Assembly (NCBI RefSeq): GCF_031455295.1
Contig: NZ_JAVDSL010000002.1
Location: forward strand, 434,001 to 498,000
DNA length: 64,000 bases
From: Leifsonia sp. 1010
GTDB taxonomy: Bacteria > Actinomycetota > Actinomycetes > Actinomycetales > Microbacteriaceae
Direction: 5' to 3'
This document shows positions 52,068 to 61,672 of this stretch, piece by piece. Position numbers and translations under genes: made by a program. The notes beneath the pieces are model-generated. The model was given only the letters and a program-made list of their open reading frames with translations. It did not search any database and was not told the DNA's origin. The first letter of the stretch is position 1. The number at the start of each line of letters is the position of its first letter.

Positions 52068-53834
52068 GTGCCTACACGCTTGAGCAACTACTTCCTCCGC
52101 ACCCTCCGAGAAGACCCCTCCGACGCCGAGGTCACCAGCCATCGCCTGCTGGTCCGCGCCGGGTACATCCGCCGCCAGGCGCCGGGAATCTTCGCGTGGC
52201 TGCCGCTGGGGTTGCGCGTGAAGGAGAAGATCGAGCGGATCATCCGCGAGGAGATGGCGGCCGCCGGGGCGCACGAGGTGCACTTCCCCGCGCTGCTGCC
52301 CCGTGAGCCCTACGAGGCCACCGGCCGCTGGGAGGAGTACGGCGACGGCATCTTCCGGCTCAAAGACCGGAAGGACGCCGACTACCTGCTGGCTCCGACC
52401 CACGAAGAGGTCTTCACGCTGCTGGTGAAGGACCTCTACTCGTCCTACAAGGACCTCCCGCTCACGATCTTCCAGATCCAGGACAAGTACCGCGACGAGG
52501 CACGTCCGCGGGCCGGCCTCCTGCGCGGGCGCGAGTTCACGATGAAGGACGCCTACTCGTTCGACTACACCGACGCGGGCCTCGACACGAGCTACATGGC
52601 GCAGCGCGACGCCTACGAGCGCATCTTCACGCGGCTCGGGCTCTCGTACGTCATCGTCCAGGCGGATGCCGGGGCGATGGGCGGCTCACGGTCGGAGGAG
52701 TTCCTGCACCCGACCGTCGTCGGAGAAGACACGTTCGTGCGCTCGCCCGGCGGCTACGCGGCGAATGTCGAGGCGTTCACCACGCTCGCGCCGCCCACGC
52801 GTTCGTACGAGAAGCTGACGCCGCAGGAGGTGCTGGACACCCCCGGGACGCCGACCATCCAGTCGCTGGTCGAGCTCGCCAACGAGAAGCACCCGCGGCC
52901 CGACGGCCGTTCGTGGACGGCCGCTGACACCCTGAAGAACGTCGTGCTCGCGCTGACGCACCTCGACGGCACGCGCGACCTGGTGGTCGTCGGACTCCCC
53001 GGCGACCGCGAGGTCGACATGAAGCGCGCGGAGGTGGCTTTCGCGCCCGCCGAGGTCGAGGCCGCGACGGACGAGGACTTCGCCAAGCACCCCGGCCTCG
53101 TGAAGGGGTACATCGGACCCTGGTCGGCCGACGGCCCTGTTCTGGGTGAGGAGTCCGCGACAGGGATCCGCTACGTCGTCGATCCGCGCGTGGTCGACGG
53201 CTCCGGCTGGATCACGGGCGCGAACATCGAGGGCAAGCACGTCTTCGGTCTGGTCGCCGGCCGCGACTTCGGCTGGGACGGCGTCGTCGAGGCCGCCGAG
53301 GTCAAGGCGGGCGATCCCGCACCGGACGGATCCGGGCCGGTCGAGCTCGCCCGCGGCATGGAGATCGGCCACGTCTTCCAGCTCGGCCGCAAATACGCGG
53401 ATGCCCTCGGGCTCAAGGTGCTCGACGAGAACGGCAAGCTCGTCACGGTCACCATGGGCTCCTACGGCATCGGCGTGACGCGCATCCTCGCGATCATCGC
53501 GGAGGAGAACAACGACGACCGCGGTCTCGTCTGGCCGGAGTCGGTCTCGCCGTTCGACGTGCACGTCGTGGCGGCCGGACGTGAGCAGGTCGCCTACGAC
53601 GTGGCGGAGGAGGTCGTCGCCCAGCTGGAGGACGCCCGCCTCGACGTGCTGTACGACGACCGGCCCAAGGTCTCGCCCGGTGTGAAGTTCGGCGACGCCG
53701 AGCTGATCGGCATCCCGCGCGTCCTCGTCGTCGGCCGCGGCGCCGCCGAGGGCCAGGTCGAGCTGTGGGACCGCCGCAACGGCGACCGCCGGACGTTGTC
53801 CATCGCGGAGGCCGTGGCGGAGCTCACGGCGTAG
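52068..53834 (+). CDS. proS: Prolyl-tRNA synthetase, bacterial type
   Basis: This 588-residue class II synthetase has [20 protein letters not shown] at the N-terminus, motif 2 ([19 protein letters not shown]), an inserted editing (INS) domain between motifs 2 and 3, motif 3 around [10 protein letters not shown], and a C-terminal anticodon-binding domain (VHVVAAG and following). It charges tRNA-Pro and clears Ala-tRNA-Pro. It is a single gene, convergent with the FUSC-like gene 12 bp away. Confidence 0.97.
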   Translation: MPTRLSNYFLRTLREDPSDAEVTSHRLLVRAGYIRRQAPGIFAWLPLGLRVKEKIERIIREEMAAAGAHEVHFPALLPREPYEATGRWEEYGDGIFRLKDRKDADYLLAPTHEEVFTLLVKDLYSSYKDLPLTIFQIQDKYRDEARPRAGLLRGREFTMKDAYSFDYTDAGLDTSYMAQRDAYERIFTRLGLSYVIVQADAGAMGGSRSEEFLHPTVVGEDTFVRSPGGYAANVEAFTTLAPPTRSYEKLTPQEVLDTPGTPTIQSLVELANEKHPRPDGRSWTAADTLKNVVLALTHLDGTRDLVVVGLPGDREVDMKRAEVAFAPAEVEAATDEDFAKHPGLVKGYIGPWSADGPVLGEESATGIRYVVDPRVVDGSGWITGANIEGKHVFGLVAGRDFGWDGVVEAAEVKAGDPAPDGSGPVELARGMEIGHVFQLGRKYADALGLKVLDENGKLVTVTMGSYGIGVTRILAIIAEENNDDRGLVWPESVSPFDVHVVAAGREQVAYDVAEEVVAQLEDARLDVLYDDRPKVSPGVKFGDAELIGIPRVLVVGRGAAEGQVELWDRRNGDRRTLSIAEAVAELTA

Positions 53835-53846
53835 CCGGCGTGGAGC

Positions 53847-54941
53847 TCAGCCGGTCGACGCGTCGTCGCCGGCGATCTCCACGTGGATGCGGCGGAGATC
53901 CTCCACCAGGGAGCCGATGAGCACCCAGTGCCGCGGGTCGGGGGTCGCGACCGTGAGGGGAGCGGTGAGCACCGGGATGCCGGCCGTCTCCGTCCCCGGC
54001 TCGACGACGGGCTCGTCCGGGTCGCGCGCCAGCAGCCGGAGGTCGTGGGCCGCGCGATCGAGCTCGTCGGCGATCGCGCGGATGGTCGGCTCGACGGCGA
54101 GGCTGTCGTCGTAGTGGTCGTGGTAGGCGCGCGTCATGCCGAGCGTCCGGTTGATCAACGGCCGCAGCCTGTCGAAGAGCTCCTGGTCGTGCTGCAGGAA
54201 GACGCGGTGCTTCCGCTGCCGCGGGTTCAGCGACAGGCTCTCGTCGGCCGCGGTCAACGCCGCCTGCGCCTTGGTCTCCATCGGGCGGAGCAGCCGCGCC
54301 TCGATGAGCAGCGCATCCAGCTCGCCGCGGGTGTGCCTGGTGGTCAGCGCGTTCGCAAGCCGGTCGAGCGTCGAAGCGGTCTCGCGACCCAGGGCGATCA
54401 CGGCCTGACGCGCGGGCGCCGTCAGCACCGGCGGCACGATCGCGACGTTGACGACGACGCCGATGACGGCGCCGATCACGGTCTCCACGATCCGGGCGAG
54501 CGCGTACTCCGGGTCCGAGGCGCCGATCGCGAGCACCAGCATCGCCGTGATCGGCACCTGGTTCGCCGTCCCCGGCGTCAGGCGCAGCGCCCAGGCCAGG
54601 AGGACCGACACCACGACCGCGAGCAGCACGATCCAGCTGTTCGTCCCGAAGGCCAGACCGATCAGGTAGGCGATCACGACGCCGACGATCACCCCGATGG
54701 AGCGCTCGATGGCGCGCCCGACGGACTGGTTGACGCTCGGCTGCACGACCAGCAGCGCGGCTATGGTCGCGAAGATCGGCAGCTCGCCGTGCACGAAGAT
54801 GCTCGCCACCGCCCAGGCGAGGATCATGGCGACGGCGGTCTTCACCACCTGCAGGAACGGCGCGCGGGTCGAGGTGCGGATGGTGGCGGGAATCGCGATC
54901 CCCGCCGGGAGCCGGCTTCCGGATGATCTGGTGCGTGCCAC
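53847..54941 (-). CDS. FUSC family / aromatic acid exporter-like membrane protein
   Basis: This 364-residue protein has an N-terminal block of six or so helices (VVKTAVAMILAWAVASIFVH, then GVIVGVVIAYLIGLAFG), matching the FUSC/YccS/ArAE membrane domain, and a C-terminal helical cytoplasmic half. Family members are proposed exporters of aromatic acids or other toxic anions, with little direct evidence. GTG 54941 lies 6 nt after TAGCGT (minus strand). Confidence 0.82.
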   Translation of the reverse strand: MARTRSSGSRLPAGIAIPATIRTSTRAPFLQVVKTAVAMILAWAVASIFVHGELPIFATIAALLVVQPSVNQSVGRAIERSIGVIVGVVIAYLIGLAFGTNSWIVLLAVVVSVLLAWALRLTPGTANQVPITAMLVLAIGASDPEYALARIVETVIGAVIGVVVNVAIVPPVLTAPARQAVIALGRETASTLDRLANALTTRHTRGELDALLIEARLLRPMETKAQAALTAADESLSLNPRQRKHRVFLQHDQELFDRLRPLINRTLGMTRAYHDHYDDSLAVEPTIRAIADELDRAAHDLRLLARDPDEPVVEPGTETAGIPVLTAPLTVATPDPRHWVLIGSLVEDLRRIHVEIAGDDASTG

Positions 54942-54947
54942 CCCTCA

Positions 54948-54953
54948 ACGCTA
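54948..54953 (-). promoter_or_regulatory. -10 box for leaderless start of the FUSC-like gene
   Basis: TAGCGT on the minus strand, 6 nt before GTG 54941. It overlaps the stop codon of the upstream AlkZ-type gene (54951-54953). Confidence 0.55.
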
Positions 54954-56042
54954 CCCGGCGGCGTACGACGCGTACGCGCGTGCAGACCGCTGGAGCTGGG
55001 CCTCGCGGGCGGCGCTCAGCGCGGCGAACGGCAGAGGAGTGACACGGCCGCCTTCCCGACGCCAGGTCCCGACGACCCGGCCTCCGGCCACGATGATCGG
55101 CTGGAAGATGCCGTTGTTGCCCGGCACGATCAGCTCCCAGTGCTCGTCGTCGAGGATAGGCGAGCGGTCCTGATAGCCGAGCAGGTACTCGTCGAAGCCG
55201 GGCAGCAGGTGCACGGCATCCTTCTCGCCTCGGGTCGGGGGAGTGGACGCTGCGCGGTCGGCCAGCTCGGCGGTCAGCAGGTACTCCACCCCGTCGACCT
55301 CAAGGGTCGTCAGGGCATCCCCCAGCACCGCACGCGCGGTCTTGGCGCCCGCGACCGTCCCCTTCGTCCACCACACGAAGTCCTTCACCGTCGCCGGACC
55401 GTGGCCCTGCAGGTAGCGGAGGAGGAACTGCGCGATGGCTTCGTCGGGTTCGAGCGCCCGAGGTGCCGGCGCCCATTCGTCGAGCAGCACCAGCGCCTGC
55501 GTCGGGTTGCCGTTGCCTGCGCGGACGACGGGACCCCAGCACAGCAGCCCGGTCTGGGCGAGGTAGTAGATCAGGTGGTAGCCGCGCTGGCCCGTGGTCG
55601 CGATGCCCGCCTCCTCCCACAGCTGCATCACCTCGGCTCGGCCGATGCTCCTGCCGCCCGTCAACGCGCCGGTGACGACGTCGGCCGCTCGGGCGAAGTC
55701 GGCTGCGGTCAGGTCGAGCTGCTGCTGACGCCGCGCGAGACCGGCCACGATGCGGTCCATGGTGACCGAGAGCATCCAGCGCAGGTCCTCCGGCGGGAGG
55801 AAGTGCAGTGTTCCGCGCATGGGCCACGAACGGATGACGCTGCCGGCATCGAGCGCGGCCAGCACGTCACTCTGGGTCGCGCCGGTGGTCCGGAGCGCGA
55901 GCGCCCAGCAGCCCGCGGCGAAGTCCTGACCTTGGAGGGCCAGCATTCGCCGTGCGACGGAGGTCACGTCCGGCTCGCGCGGACCGTCGATCGCCTGGGC
56001 GAGCCGGCGGAGGCGGAGCAGGTCGGAGCGGCTGGCAGGCAT
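54951..56042 (-). CDS. Winged-helix DNA-binding protein, AlkZ-type DNA glycosylase family (HTH_42)
   Basis: This 363-residue protein starts at the ATG at 56042, 7 nt after the relaxed box CAAGCT (56050-56055). It matches the HTH_42 family: MLALQGQDFAAGCWALALR near residue 34 contains a Q-x-Q motif like that of AlkZ/YcaQ glycosylases, followed by VIRSWPMRGTLHFL and LLPGFDEYLLGYQDRS. Characterised members excise alkylated bases or unhook interstrand crosslinks. No biosynthetic cluster is adjacent, so this looks like a housekeeping repair paralog. Activity is inferred. Confidence 0.82.
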   Translation of the reverse strand: MPASRSDLLRLRRLAQAIDGPREPDVTSVARRMLALQGQDFAAGCWALALRTTGATQSDVLAALDAGSVIRSWPMRGTLHFLPPEDLRWMLSVTMDRIVAGLARRQQQLDLTAADFARAADVVTGALTGGRSIGRAEVMQLWEEAGIATTGQRGYHLIYYLAQTGLLCWGPVVRAGNGNPTQALVLLDEWAPAPRALEPDEAIAQFLLRYLQGHGPATVKDFVWWTKGTVAGAKTARAVLGDALTTLEVDGVEYLLTAELADRAASTPPTRGEKDAVHLLPGFDEYLLGYQDRSPILDDEHWELIVPGNNGIFQPIIVAGGRVVGTWRREGGRVTPLPFAALSAAREAQLQRSARAYASYAAG

Positions 56043-56120
56043 GGCAGTCAGCTTGCCAGGGACCGCCGACGCGCGCATCCCGAGCGGGGCGTCTCGGGCG
56101 AGCCGGCCGGCCCGGGACGG

Positions 56121-57230
56121 TTAACGCAGGAGGCCGAGCTCGGTCAGCTGCTCGCTGAGACCGGCGCCGTCCGGGGAGTACACCCAGGGCGTGCCGGACA
56201 GCTCCGCGTGCTTGTCTGCCTTGGAACGGCCACCGGCGAGCACCGCCTCGCCGCTGGAGAGCTGCCGGATGGCGACCGCGGCGACGTTCTCCGGATGCTC
56301 GGTCGTGAAGTCGCCGTAGAGGTCCTCGTCGTGCTGGCCGTCGTCGCCGATGAGCAGCCACTTGAGCCCCGGGAACTCCTCGGCCAGGCGGTCGAGGCTC
56401 GTCCGCTTGTGCTCGCGACCGCTGCGGAACCAGCGGTCGTGCGTCGGGCCCCAGTCCGTCAGGAGCAGCGGACCGGCGGGGAAGAGGTTGCGGTTCAGGA
56501 ACCGGGTGAGGGTCGGCGCGACGTTCCAGGCTCCCGTCGAAAGGTAGATGACGGGCGCGCCCGGGTGGGATGCGGAGAGCCGCTCCAGGAGGACCGCCAT
56601 GCCCGGCGTGGGAACGCGCGCGTGCTCATCCAGCACGAAGGTGTTCCAGGCCGCGAGCAGCGGGCGGGGGAGTGCCGTCACCATCACCGTGTCGTCGACG
56701 TCGGAGATGATGCCGAAGGTCGCCTTCGGGTCGACGATGAACACCGGGGCCTCGAACACGCGCGCCGACTCGGAGGTCGAGAGTTTGATCGTGTGCCAGC
56801 CCGGTGCGAGCTGTACGGGGACCACCGTGTCGATGACCCCGCCGCGATCGGTGACGACCTCGTGCCGGTCGCCCTCGATCTCGACCGTCACCGTCGTCTC
56901 CGCCAGGGGGACGCTGATGAACGACCGCCAGCCGCGGACCGACTCCTCGCGCTTGCGGTGCAGCCGCTCGGCGCGGCTTCCGGGCCGCGGGTCTTTGGCG
57001 AGGACGACGCGGCCGAGGATGCGCACCCAGCTGGGCGAGCCGTAGCCGGTGTACGGGACGACGGTCGCGAGGAATCCGCGTTTGCGGGCGCGCCGAGCAC
57101 GGAACTCGTGGAACGCGTCCTCGATGCGCGCGGCACGGTGCATGATCGGCTCGACCGCGGCGCCGCGACGGGCGACGGAGTCGCCGGAGACGTGCTCGGG
57201 GCGCGATTCGGGGGAGGGCATCTGAGTCAT
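56121..57230 (-). CDS. App1-family phosphatidate phosphatase-like protein
   Basis: This 369-residue protein has an N-terminal helical segment, a beta-sandwich region (about residues 90-175) and a C-terminal HAD-like catalytic domain with FGIISDVDDTVMVTAL (DxDxT), IYLSTGAWNV and LLIGDDGQHDEDLY. It belongs to the App1/DUF2183 family, whose yeast member is a Mg-dependent phosphatidate phosphatase. The bacterial role is not established. The start is uncertain between ATG 57230 and ATG 57221, and no clear ribosome binding site is visible. Confidence 0.82.
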   Translation of the reverse strand: MTQMPSPESRPEHVSGDSVARRGAAVEPIMHRAARIEDAFHEFRARRARKRGFLATVVPYTGYGSPSWVRILGRVVLAKDPRPGSRAERLHRKREESVRGWRSFISVPLAETTVTVEIEGDRHEVVTDRGGVIDTVVPVQLAPGWHTIKLSTSESARVFEAPVFIVDPKATFGIISDVDDTVMVTALPRPLLAAWNTFVLDEHARVPTPGMAVLLERLSASHPGAPVIYLSTGAWNVAPTLTRFLNRNLFPAGPLLLTDWGPTHDRWFRSGREHKRTSLDRLAEEFPGLKWLLIGDDGQHDEDLYGDFTTEHPENVAAVAIRQLSSGEAVLAGGRSKADKHAELSGTPWVYSPDGAGLSEQLTELGLLR

Positions 57231-57422
57231 TTTCTCATGGAGTGAACGTGCACACGAATGCATCCCCCAGATCTGGGGGACATTTCTGCGGCGCGTCGAA
57301 GGGTATTCCCCAGCGGAAGTGAGGTTTCCCCGAATATGATCCCGGTAGTGCGACGGTGATCCCGTCGCCGGGCTGGGGACCCGCACCACCACCTTGTTCG
57401 AGAGAAAGAAGGAGCCGCCCTC
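57231..57422. promoter_or_regulatory. Divergent control region upstream of the TetR gene
   Basis: It contains an 18-bp perfect palindrome TCCCCCAGATCTGGGGGA at 57263-57280, with further TTCCCC half-like sites at about 57304 and 57326. The ribosome binding site AAGGAG precedes GTG 57423. The palindrome has the size of a TetR-family operator. Confidence 0.6.
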
Positions 57423-58079
57423 GTGCCCATCAACGATCTGGTCGCCGGTCAGAACACCGTCGGAGCGCCGCTCGTGCGCACGGAACCGATCCAGGAGCGC
57501 AGCGCAGCGCGCATCGACGCCCTCCTGGACGCCGCCGCCGAAGTGGTCGACGAGATCGGCTTCGATCGGCTCACCACTGCGATGGTGGCCGAACGCGCCG
57601 GCGCGTCCATCGGGACCGTGTACCGCTATTTCCCTGACCGCATCGTCCTGCTGCAGGCGCTGCGCGACCGCGCCCTGCTCCGCTACCGCCGCTCCGTCGT
57701 CGAGGCGATCGACGCGCAGTCGCCCGAGCACTGGTGGAACGCCGTGGAGTGCGCCATCGACGCCTTCGTCGACATGTTCCGCACCGAGAGCGGCTTCCGC
57801 ATCATCCGCTTCTCGGGAGCCGAGCGCGCGGGCGCAGGCGAGGAGGACGTCGCCCAGGACACCGGCTTCGCCAACCAGTTCGCGCAGATCCTCGCCGACG
57901 AGTACGGGCTGCCGGCCGGAGAAGACCTGGCGTTCCGCCTGCAGGTCGTCGTCGAGATCATGGACTCCCTGATCACGCGCGCTTTCGTGGAAGATCCGAA
58001 CGGCGATGAGCGCTACATCGCCGAGGCGAGGACGGTCGCACGCGAGTACCTGGAGCGCCGGTTCGGCCCCGAGTCCTGA
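57423..58079 (+). CDS. TetR family transcriptional regulator
   Basis: This 218-residue protein has the N-terminal TetR helix-turn-helix: RIDALLDAAAEVVDEIGFDR, then TTAMVAERAGASIGTVYRYF, ending in the usual FPDR segment. A helical ligand-binding domain follows. It is divergent from the App1-type gene and upstream of the osmoprotectant importer (282 bp gap). A perfect palindrome in its promoter region suggests autoregulation. Confidence 0.92.
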   Translation: MPINDLVAGQNTVGAPLVRTEPIQERSAARIDALLDAAAEVVDEIGFDRLTTAMVAERAGASIGTVYRYFPDRIVLLQALRDRALLRYRRSVVEAIDAQSPEHWWNAVECAIDAFVDMFRTESGFRIIRFSGAERAGAGEEDVAQDTGFANQFAQILADEYGLPAGEDLAFRLQVVVEIMDSLITRAFVEDPNGDERYIAEARTVAREYLERRFGPES

Positions 58080-58361
58080 CTCCGTAGCGGTTCCGCCGGA
58101 TTCCCGTCCGGTGGGAATGTCGGTGGTCGGTGGCAAGTTGCCATCCACACGGGCGCGCGTTCCGAACAAGGAACGAGCGCGCCGGACGGCCGTGACACCG
58201 ACAGAAGGGGGGCCGGCAGTGCGACCGACCCTGAATGCCACAATTCGACGCATTCCATTGCGTAATCGGCCAGACGCTGTTTGGCTGGGTGAGATGGCCG
58301 CACCAGCTTACGCATCCCGCGACACCGATATCGCAGCGACCCCGGCGACGGGAGCCCGCTC
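58080..58361. other. 282-bp gap with hairpins between the TetR gene and the importer operon
   Basis: TGGCAAGTTGCCA at 58131-58143 is a perfect palindrome, and a long G/C stem pairs 58152-58163 with 58170-58183 (core GTTCC/GGAAC) and is probably the TetR gene terminator. The following AT-richer stretch (58225-58300) probably holds the importer promoter. A GGGAG site precedes GTG 58362. Confidence 0.55.
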
Positions 58362-59261
58362 GTGATCGAGTTCCGTGATGTCACGAAGCGCTTCCCGGAC
58401 GGGACGCTGGCCGTCGACGACTTCTCCCTGGTGATCCCGTCGCGCAAGATCACCGTCCTCGTCGGTTCGTCCGGCAGCGGTAAGACGACGATCCTCCGTA
58501 TGATCAACCGGATGGTCGATCCGACCTCCGGGCAGATCGAGATCGACGGCGAGGATGTGCTCTCGCTCAAGCCCGTCGCCCTGCGTCGCTCGATCGGCTA
58601 CGTGATGCAGAACTCGGGGCTGCTGCCGCACCGCAAGGTCGTCGACAACATCGCCACCGTCCCGCTGCTCAAGGGCGTGAAGAAGAAGGATGCGCGGGAG
58701 CGTGCACTCGAGCTGATGGACACCGTAGGGCTCGAGCGTTCGCTCGCCGATCGGTACCCGAGCCAGTTGTCGGGCGGCCAGCAGCAGCGTGTGGGCGTCG
58801 CCCGCGGCCTCGCGGTCGACCCGAACATCCTGCTGATGGACGAGCCGTTCGGCGCCGTCGACCCGATCGTCCGCGACGATCTGCAGAACGAGCTGCTCCG
58901 CTTGCAGCGCGATCTCGACAAGACGGTCGTGTTCGTCACCCACGACATCGACGAGGCCTTCAAGCTCGGCGACCAGGTCGTCATCTTCCGGAAGGGCGGC
59001 ATCGTCGCGCAGAAGGGGACGCCCGCCGAAATCCTGGCCGACCCGGCCGACGAATTCGTCGCGTCCTTCGTCGGCGCCGACCGCGGACGCCGGGCACTCC
59101 ACGTCGAGGAGACAGCGACCGGTTCGGTGCTCGTCGACAGCGACGGCCGTGCAGCGGGCGTCCTCTCCGGCTCGCCGCGTGGCGCAGCCGTTCCCTCCGA
59201 GGCAAAGGCCGCGACCGTCTCGGTCGCGGGTGCTCCGGCGCAGGGTGAGGACGCGTCGTGA
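58362..59261 (+). CDS. Osmoprotectant (betaine/carnitine/choline) ABC transporter ATPase
   Basis: This 299-residue OpuCA/ProV-type ATPase has Walker A VGSSGSGKTTILR, the Q-loop VMQNSGLLPHR, signature LSGGQQQRVGVARG, Walker B ILLMDEPFGAVD and the H-loop FVTHDIDEAFKLG. The tail is a short linker without a full CBS pair. It heads a four-gene operon in the order ATPase, permease, permease, binding protein, typical of OpuC/ProVWX systems. Confidence 0.93.
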   Translation: MIEFRDVTKRFPDGTLAVDDFSLVIPSRKITVLVGSSGSGKTTILRMINRMVDPTSGQIEIDGEDVLSLKPVALRRSIGYVMQNSGLLPHRKVVDNIATVPLLKGVKKKDARERALELMDTVGLERSLADRYPSQLSGGQQQRVGVARGLAVDPNILLMDEPFGAVDPIVRDDLQNELLRLQRDLDKTVVFVTHDIDEAFKLGDQVVIFRKGGIVAQKGTPAEILADPADEFVASFVGADRGRRALHVEETATGSVLVDSDGRAAGVLSGSPRGAAVPSEAKAATVSVAGAPAQGEDAS

Positions 59262-59947
59262 GCTTCTTGTGGTCGAATCTCGGCCAGGTCTGGAATCTCA
59301 CGGTCACCCACGTGTGGCTCGCCGCTCTCCCGATCGTCATCGGGTTCGTGGTGTCGCTGCCCATCGGCTGGGTCGCGAACCGCTATCGGTGGAGCCGCGG
59401 CGTGCTGCTGACGATCGGCGGCATCCTCTACACGATCCCGTCGCTACCGCTGTTCTTCGCGATGCCGGCGCTGATCGGAACCCAGATCCTGTCGCCGCTC
59501 AACGTCGTGGTGGCGTTGAGCATCTACGCGCTCGCGCTGATGGTCCGCACGACGGCCGACGCGCTGGGCTCCGTGCCCGGTGACGTGCTGCAGTCGGCGA
59601 CCGCCGTCGGGTTCTCGGCCTGGCGACGCTTCTGGTCCGTCGAACTCCCGCTGGCCGGACCGGTACTGCTCGCGGGCCTCCGGGTGGTGTCGGTCAGCAC
59701 GGTCAGCCTCGTGAGCGTCGGAGCGCTTCTCGGCGTCCCGAACCTCGGCTACCTGTTCACCGACGGCCTCAACCGGTCGTACACCGAGGAGGTCCTGGTC
59801 GGCATCATCCTGATCATGGTCGTGGCGCTCGTCTTCGACCTGATCCTCGTGGGACTCGGGCGCCTGCTGCTGCCCTGGACGAGATCCGACCGGAGGGCCG
59901 CCCGGCTCAGCCGGCGCGCGGCGATGAAGGCGGTGACCGGCGCATGA
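59258..59947 (+). CDS. Osmoprotectant ABC transporter permease 1
   Basis: This 229-residue permease overlaps the ATPase stop by 4 bp (GTG). It has five to six helices, with the family segments ALMVRTTADALGSVPGDVLQ and VGALLGVPNLGYLFTDGLNR. It pairs with the next permease as a heterodimer. Confidence 0.92.
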   Translation: MSFLWSNLGQVWNLTVTHVWLAALPIVIGFVVSLPIGWVANRYRWSRGVLLTIGGILYTIPSLPLFFAMPALIGTQILSPLNVVVALSIYALALMVRTTADALGSVPGDVLQSATAVGFSAWRRFWSVELPLAGPVLLAGLRVVSVSTVSLVSVGALLGVPNLGYLFTDGLNRSYTEEVLVGIILIMVVALVFDLILVGLGRLLLPWTRSDRRAARLSRRAAMKAVTGA

Positions 59948-60681
59948 CCGACATCCTCGCCGCCTTCGGGTGGATCGGCGACCCGGCCAACTGGGCCGGA
60001 CCGAGCGGCATTCCCGCGCGCCTGGGCGAGCACATCGTCTACTCGCTGCTCACGCTCCTGCTCGCGGCGATCATCGCCCTGCCGATCGGGTTCGCCATCG
60101 GTCACTCCGGCCGCTTCCGCGGGCTCGCGGTGGGCGTGTCGGGTGCGCTTCGTGCGCTTCCGACGCTGGGCCTGGTCATCTACCTGGCGCTGCTGACGAC
60201 CAACCTGACCATCGTCCCCCCGCTGATCGCGCTGACGATCCTCGCGATCCCGCCGATCCTGGCCGGCGCGTACTCCGGCCTCGAATCGGTCGACCGCGCC
60301 CCCATCGACGCCGCGCGCGCGATCGGGATGACCGGCTGGCAGGTGTTCACGAAGGTCGAGCTCCCGCTGTCCCTGCCGCTCGTGATCGGCGGCATCCGCT
60401 CCGGCGGACTGCAGGTGATCGCCACCTGGACCGTCGCGGCGATCCTGCCGGTCGGCGGCCTCGGCCGATTCCTGTTCGACGGCATCGCGGTGCAGAACTA
60501 TCCGGAGATCCTGGGCGGCTCCATCATCGTGGTCGCCCTCGCCCTCGTCTCGGACGGCCTGTTCGCCATCGTCCAGCGTCTCGTCGTGCCCCGCGGCGTC
60601 ACCGCCGGTCGCGTCCGCGACAGCGCCGAAGGGGGCCGCTCCACCGCCCGCCCGGTGCCGGAAGGCGCCCCCACGACCTGA
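59944..60681 (+). CDS. Osmoprotectant ABC transporter permease 2
   Basis: This 245-residue permease begins with ATG overlapping the previous stop (ATGA). It contains LLAAIIALPIGFAIGHSGRF, ALRALPTLGLVIYLAL and the EAA-like APIDAARAIGMTGWQVFTKV. It is followed after a 64-bp gap, with a small hairpin, by the binding-protein gene. Confidence 0.92.
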   Translation: MTDILAAFGWIGDPANWAGPSGIPARLGEHIVYSLLTLLLAAIIALPIGFAIGHSGRFRGLAVGVSGALRALPTLGLVIYLALLTTNLTIVPPLIALTILAIPPILAGAYSGLESVDRAPIDAARAIGMTGWQVFTKVELPLSLPLVIGGIRSGGLQVIATWTVAAILPVGGLGRFLFDGIAVQNYPEILGGSIIVVALALVSDGLFAIVQRLVVPRGVTAGRVRDSAEGGRSTARPVPEGAPTT

Positions 60682-60710
60682 ACCCGTCCTGTCCCACCCA
60701 GCACACCAGC

Positions 60711-60724
60711 CTCCCGACCGGGAG
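60711..60724 (+). other. Small hairpin before the binding-protein gene
   Basis: CTCCC-GACC-GGGAG, 22 nt upstream of the binding-protein start. It could stabilise the distal message so that more binding protein than permease is made. Confidence 0.4.
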
Positions 60725-60745
60725 CACCCAAGAGAAGAGAAGATC

Positions 60746-61672
60746 ATGTTCGCATCGAAGAAGAGCCGCCTCGCGGCCGGCGTGCTCGCCGCCGGGGCGC
60801 TGCTCGCCCTCAGCGCCTGCTCGTCCGGTGGCGGCGCGTTCAGCAGCGACTCCGCCTCGTCCTCCAGCGACACCGTCACGGTCGGCTCGGCCGCGTTCGG
60901 CGAGTCCGAGATCCTCATGCAGATCTACGGCCAGGCGCTCGAGGCCAACGGCGTCAAGGTCGCGTACAAGCCGAGCATCGGCCAGCGCGACGTCTACCTG
61001 AAGGCGCTGCAGGACGGCTCCATCGACCTCATCCCCGAGTACAGCGGCAACCTGCTCCAGTTCTACGACAAGAACAGCACCGCGACCTCGAGCGACGACG
61101 TCTACGCCGGCCTCAACGACGCCCTGCCGAAGGGCTTCGAGGTGCTCGACCAGTCGGAGGCCCAGGACGCCGACTCGTACAACGTCACCAAGGAGTTCTC
61201 CGAGAAGTGGGACGTGAAGAGCCTTGACGACCTCAAGAAGGTCACCGACCCGCTCACCGTCGGCGCCAACCCGGAGTTCCAGACCCGCCCCTACGGCATC
61301 CCGGGGCTGAAGTCGGCGTACGGCGTCACCGCGACGCTCAAGCCGATCAGCGACTCCGGCGGACCGCTGACCGTCGCCGCGCTCAAGAACGGTGACGTCC
61401 AGCTGGCCGACATCTACACGACGACGCCGGCCATCAAGGACAACGGATTCGTCACCCTGAAGGACCCGAAGAACCTGATCGCCGCACAGAACATCGTGCC
61501 GCTGATCAACAGCAAGAAGGCGTCCGACAAGGTCAAGGACGTGCTGAACAAGGTGTCGAAGGAACTCACCACCGAGGACCTCATCGACATGAACGGCGAG
61601 AACCAGGGGTCGAGCAAGACCCAGCCGGATGCCGTCGCCAAGAAGTGGCTCCAGGACCACCCGATCAAGTAA
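60746..61672 (+). CDS. Osmoprotectant ABC transporter substrate-binding lipoprotein
   Basis: This 308-residue OpuAC/QAT-type binding protein has a signal peptide ending in the lipobox ALSAC and a mature domain with TVGSAAFGESEILMQIYGQA and LIPEYSGNLLQFYDK, typical of quaternary-ammonium binding proteins. AGAAGAGAAG serves as the ribosome binding site. Its stop overlaps the convergent DedA gene by 8 bp, leaving no room for a terminator. Confidence 0.93.
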   Translation: MFASKKSRLAAGVLAAGALLALSACSSGGGAFSSDSASSSSDTVTVGSAAFGESEILMQIYGQALEANGVKVAYKPSIGQRDVYLKALQDGSIDLIPEYSGNLLQFYDKNSTATSSDDVYAGLNDALPKGFEVLDQSEAQDADSYNVTKEFSEKWDVKSLDDLKKVTDPLTVGANPEFQTRPYGIPGLKSAYGVTATLKPISDSGGPLTVAALKNGDVQLADIYTTTPAIKDNGFVTLKDPKNLIAAQNIVPLINSKKASDKVKDVLNKVSKELTTEDLIDMNGENQGSSKTQPDAVAKKWLQDHPIK

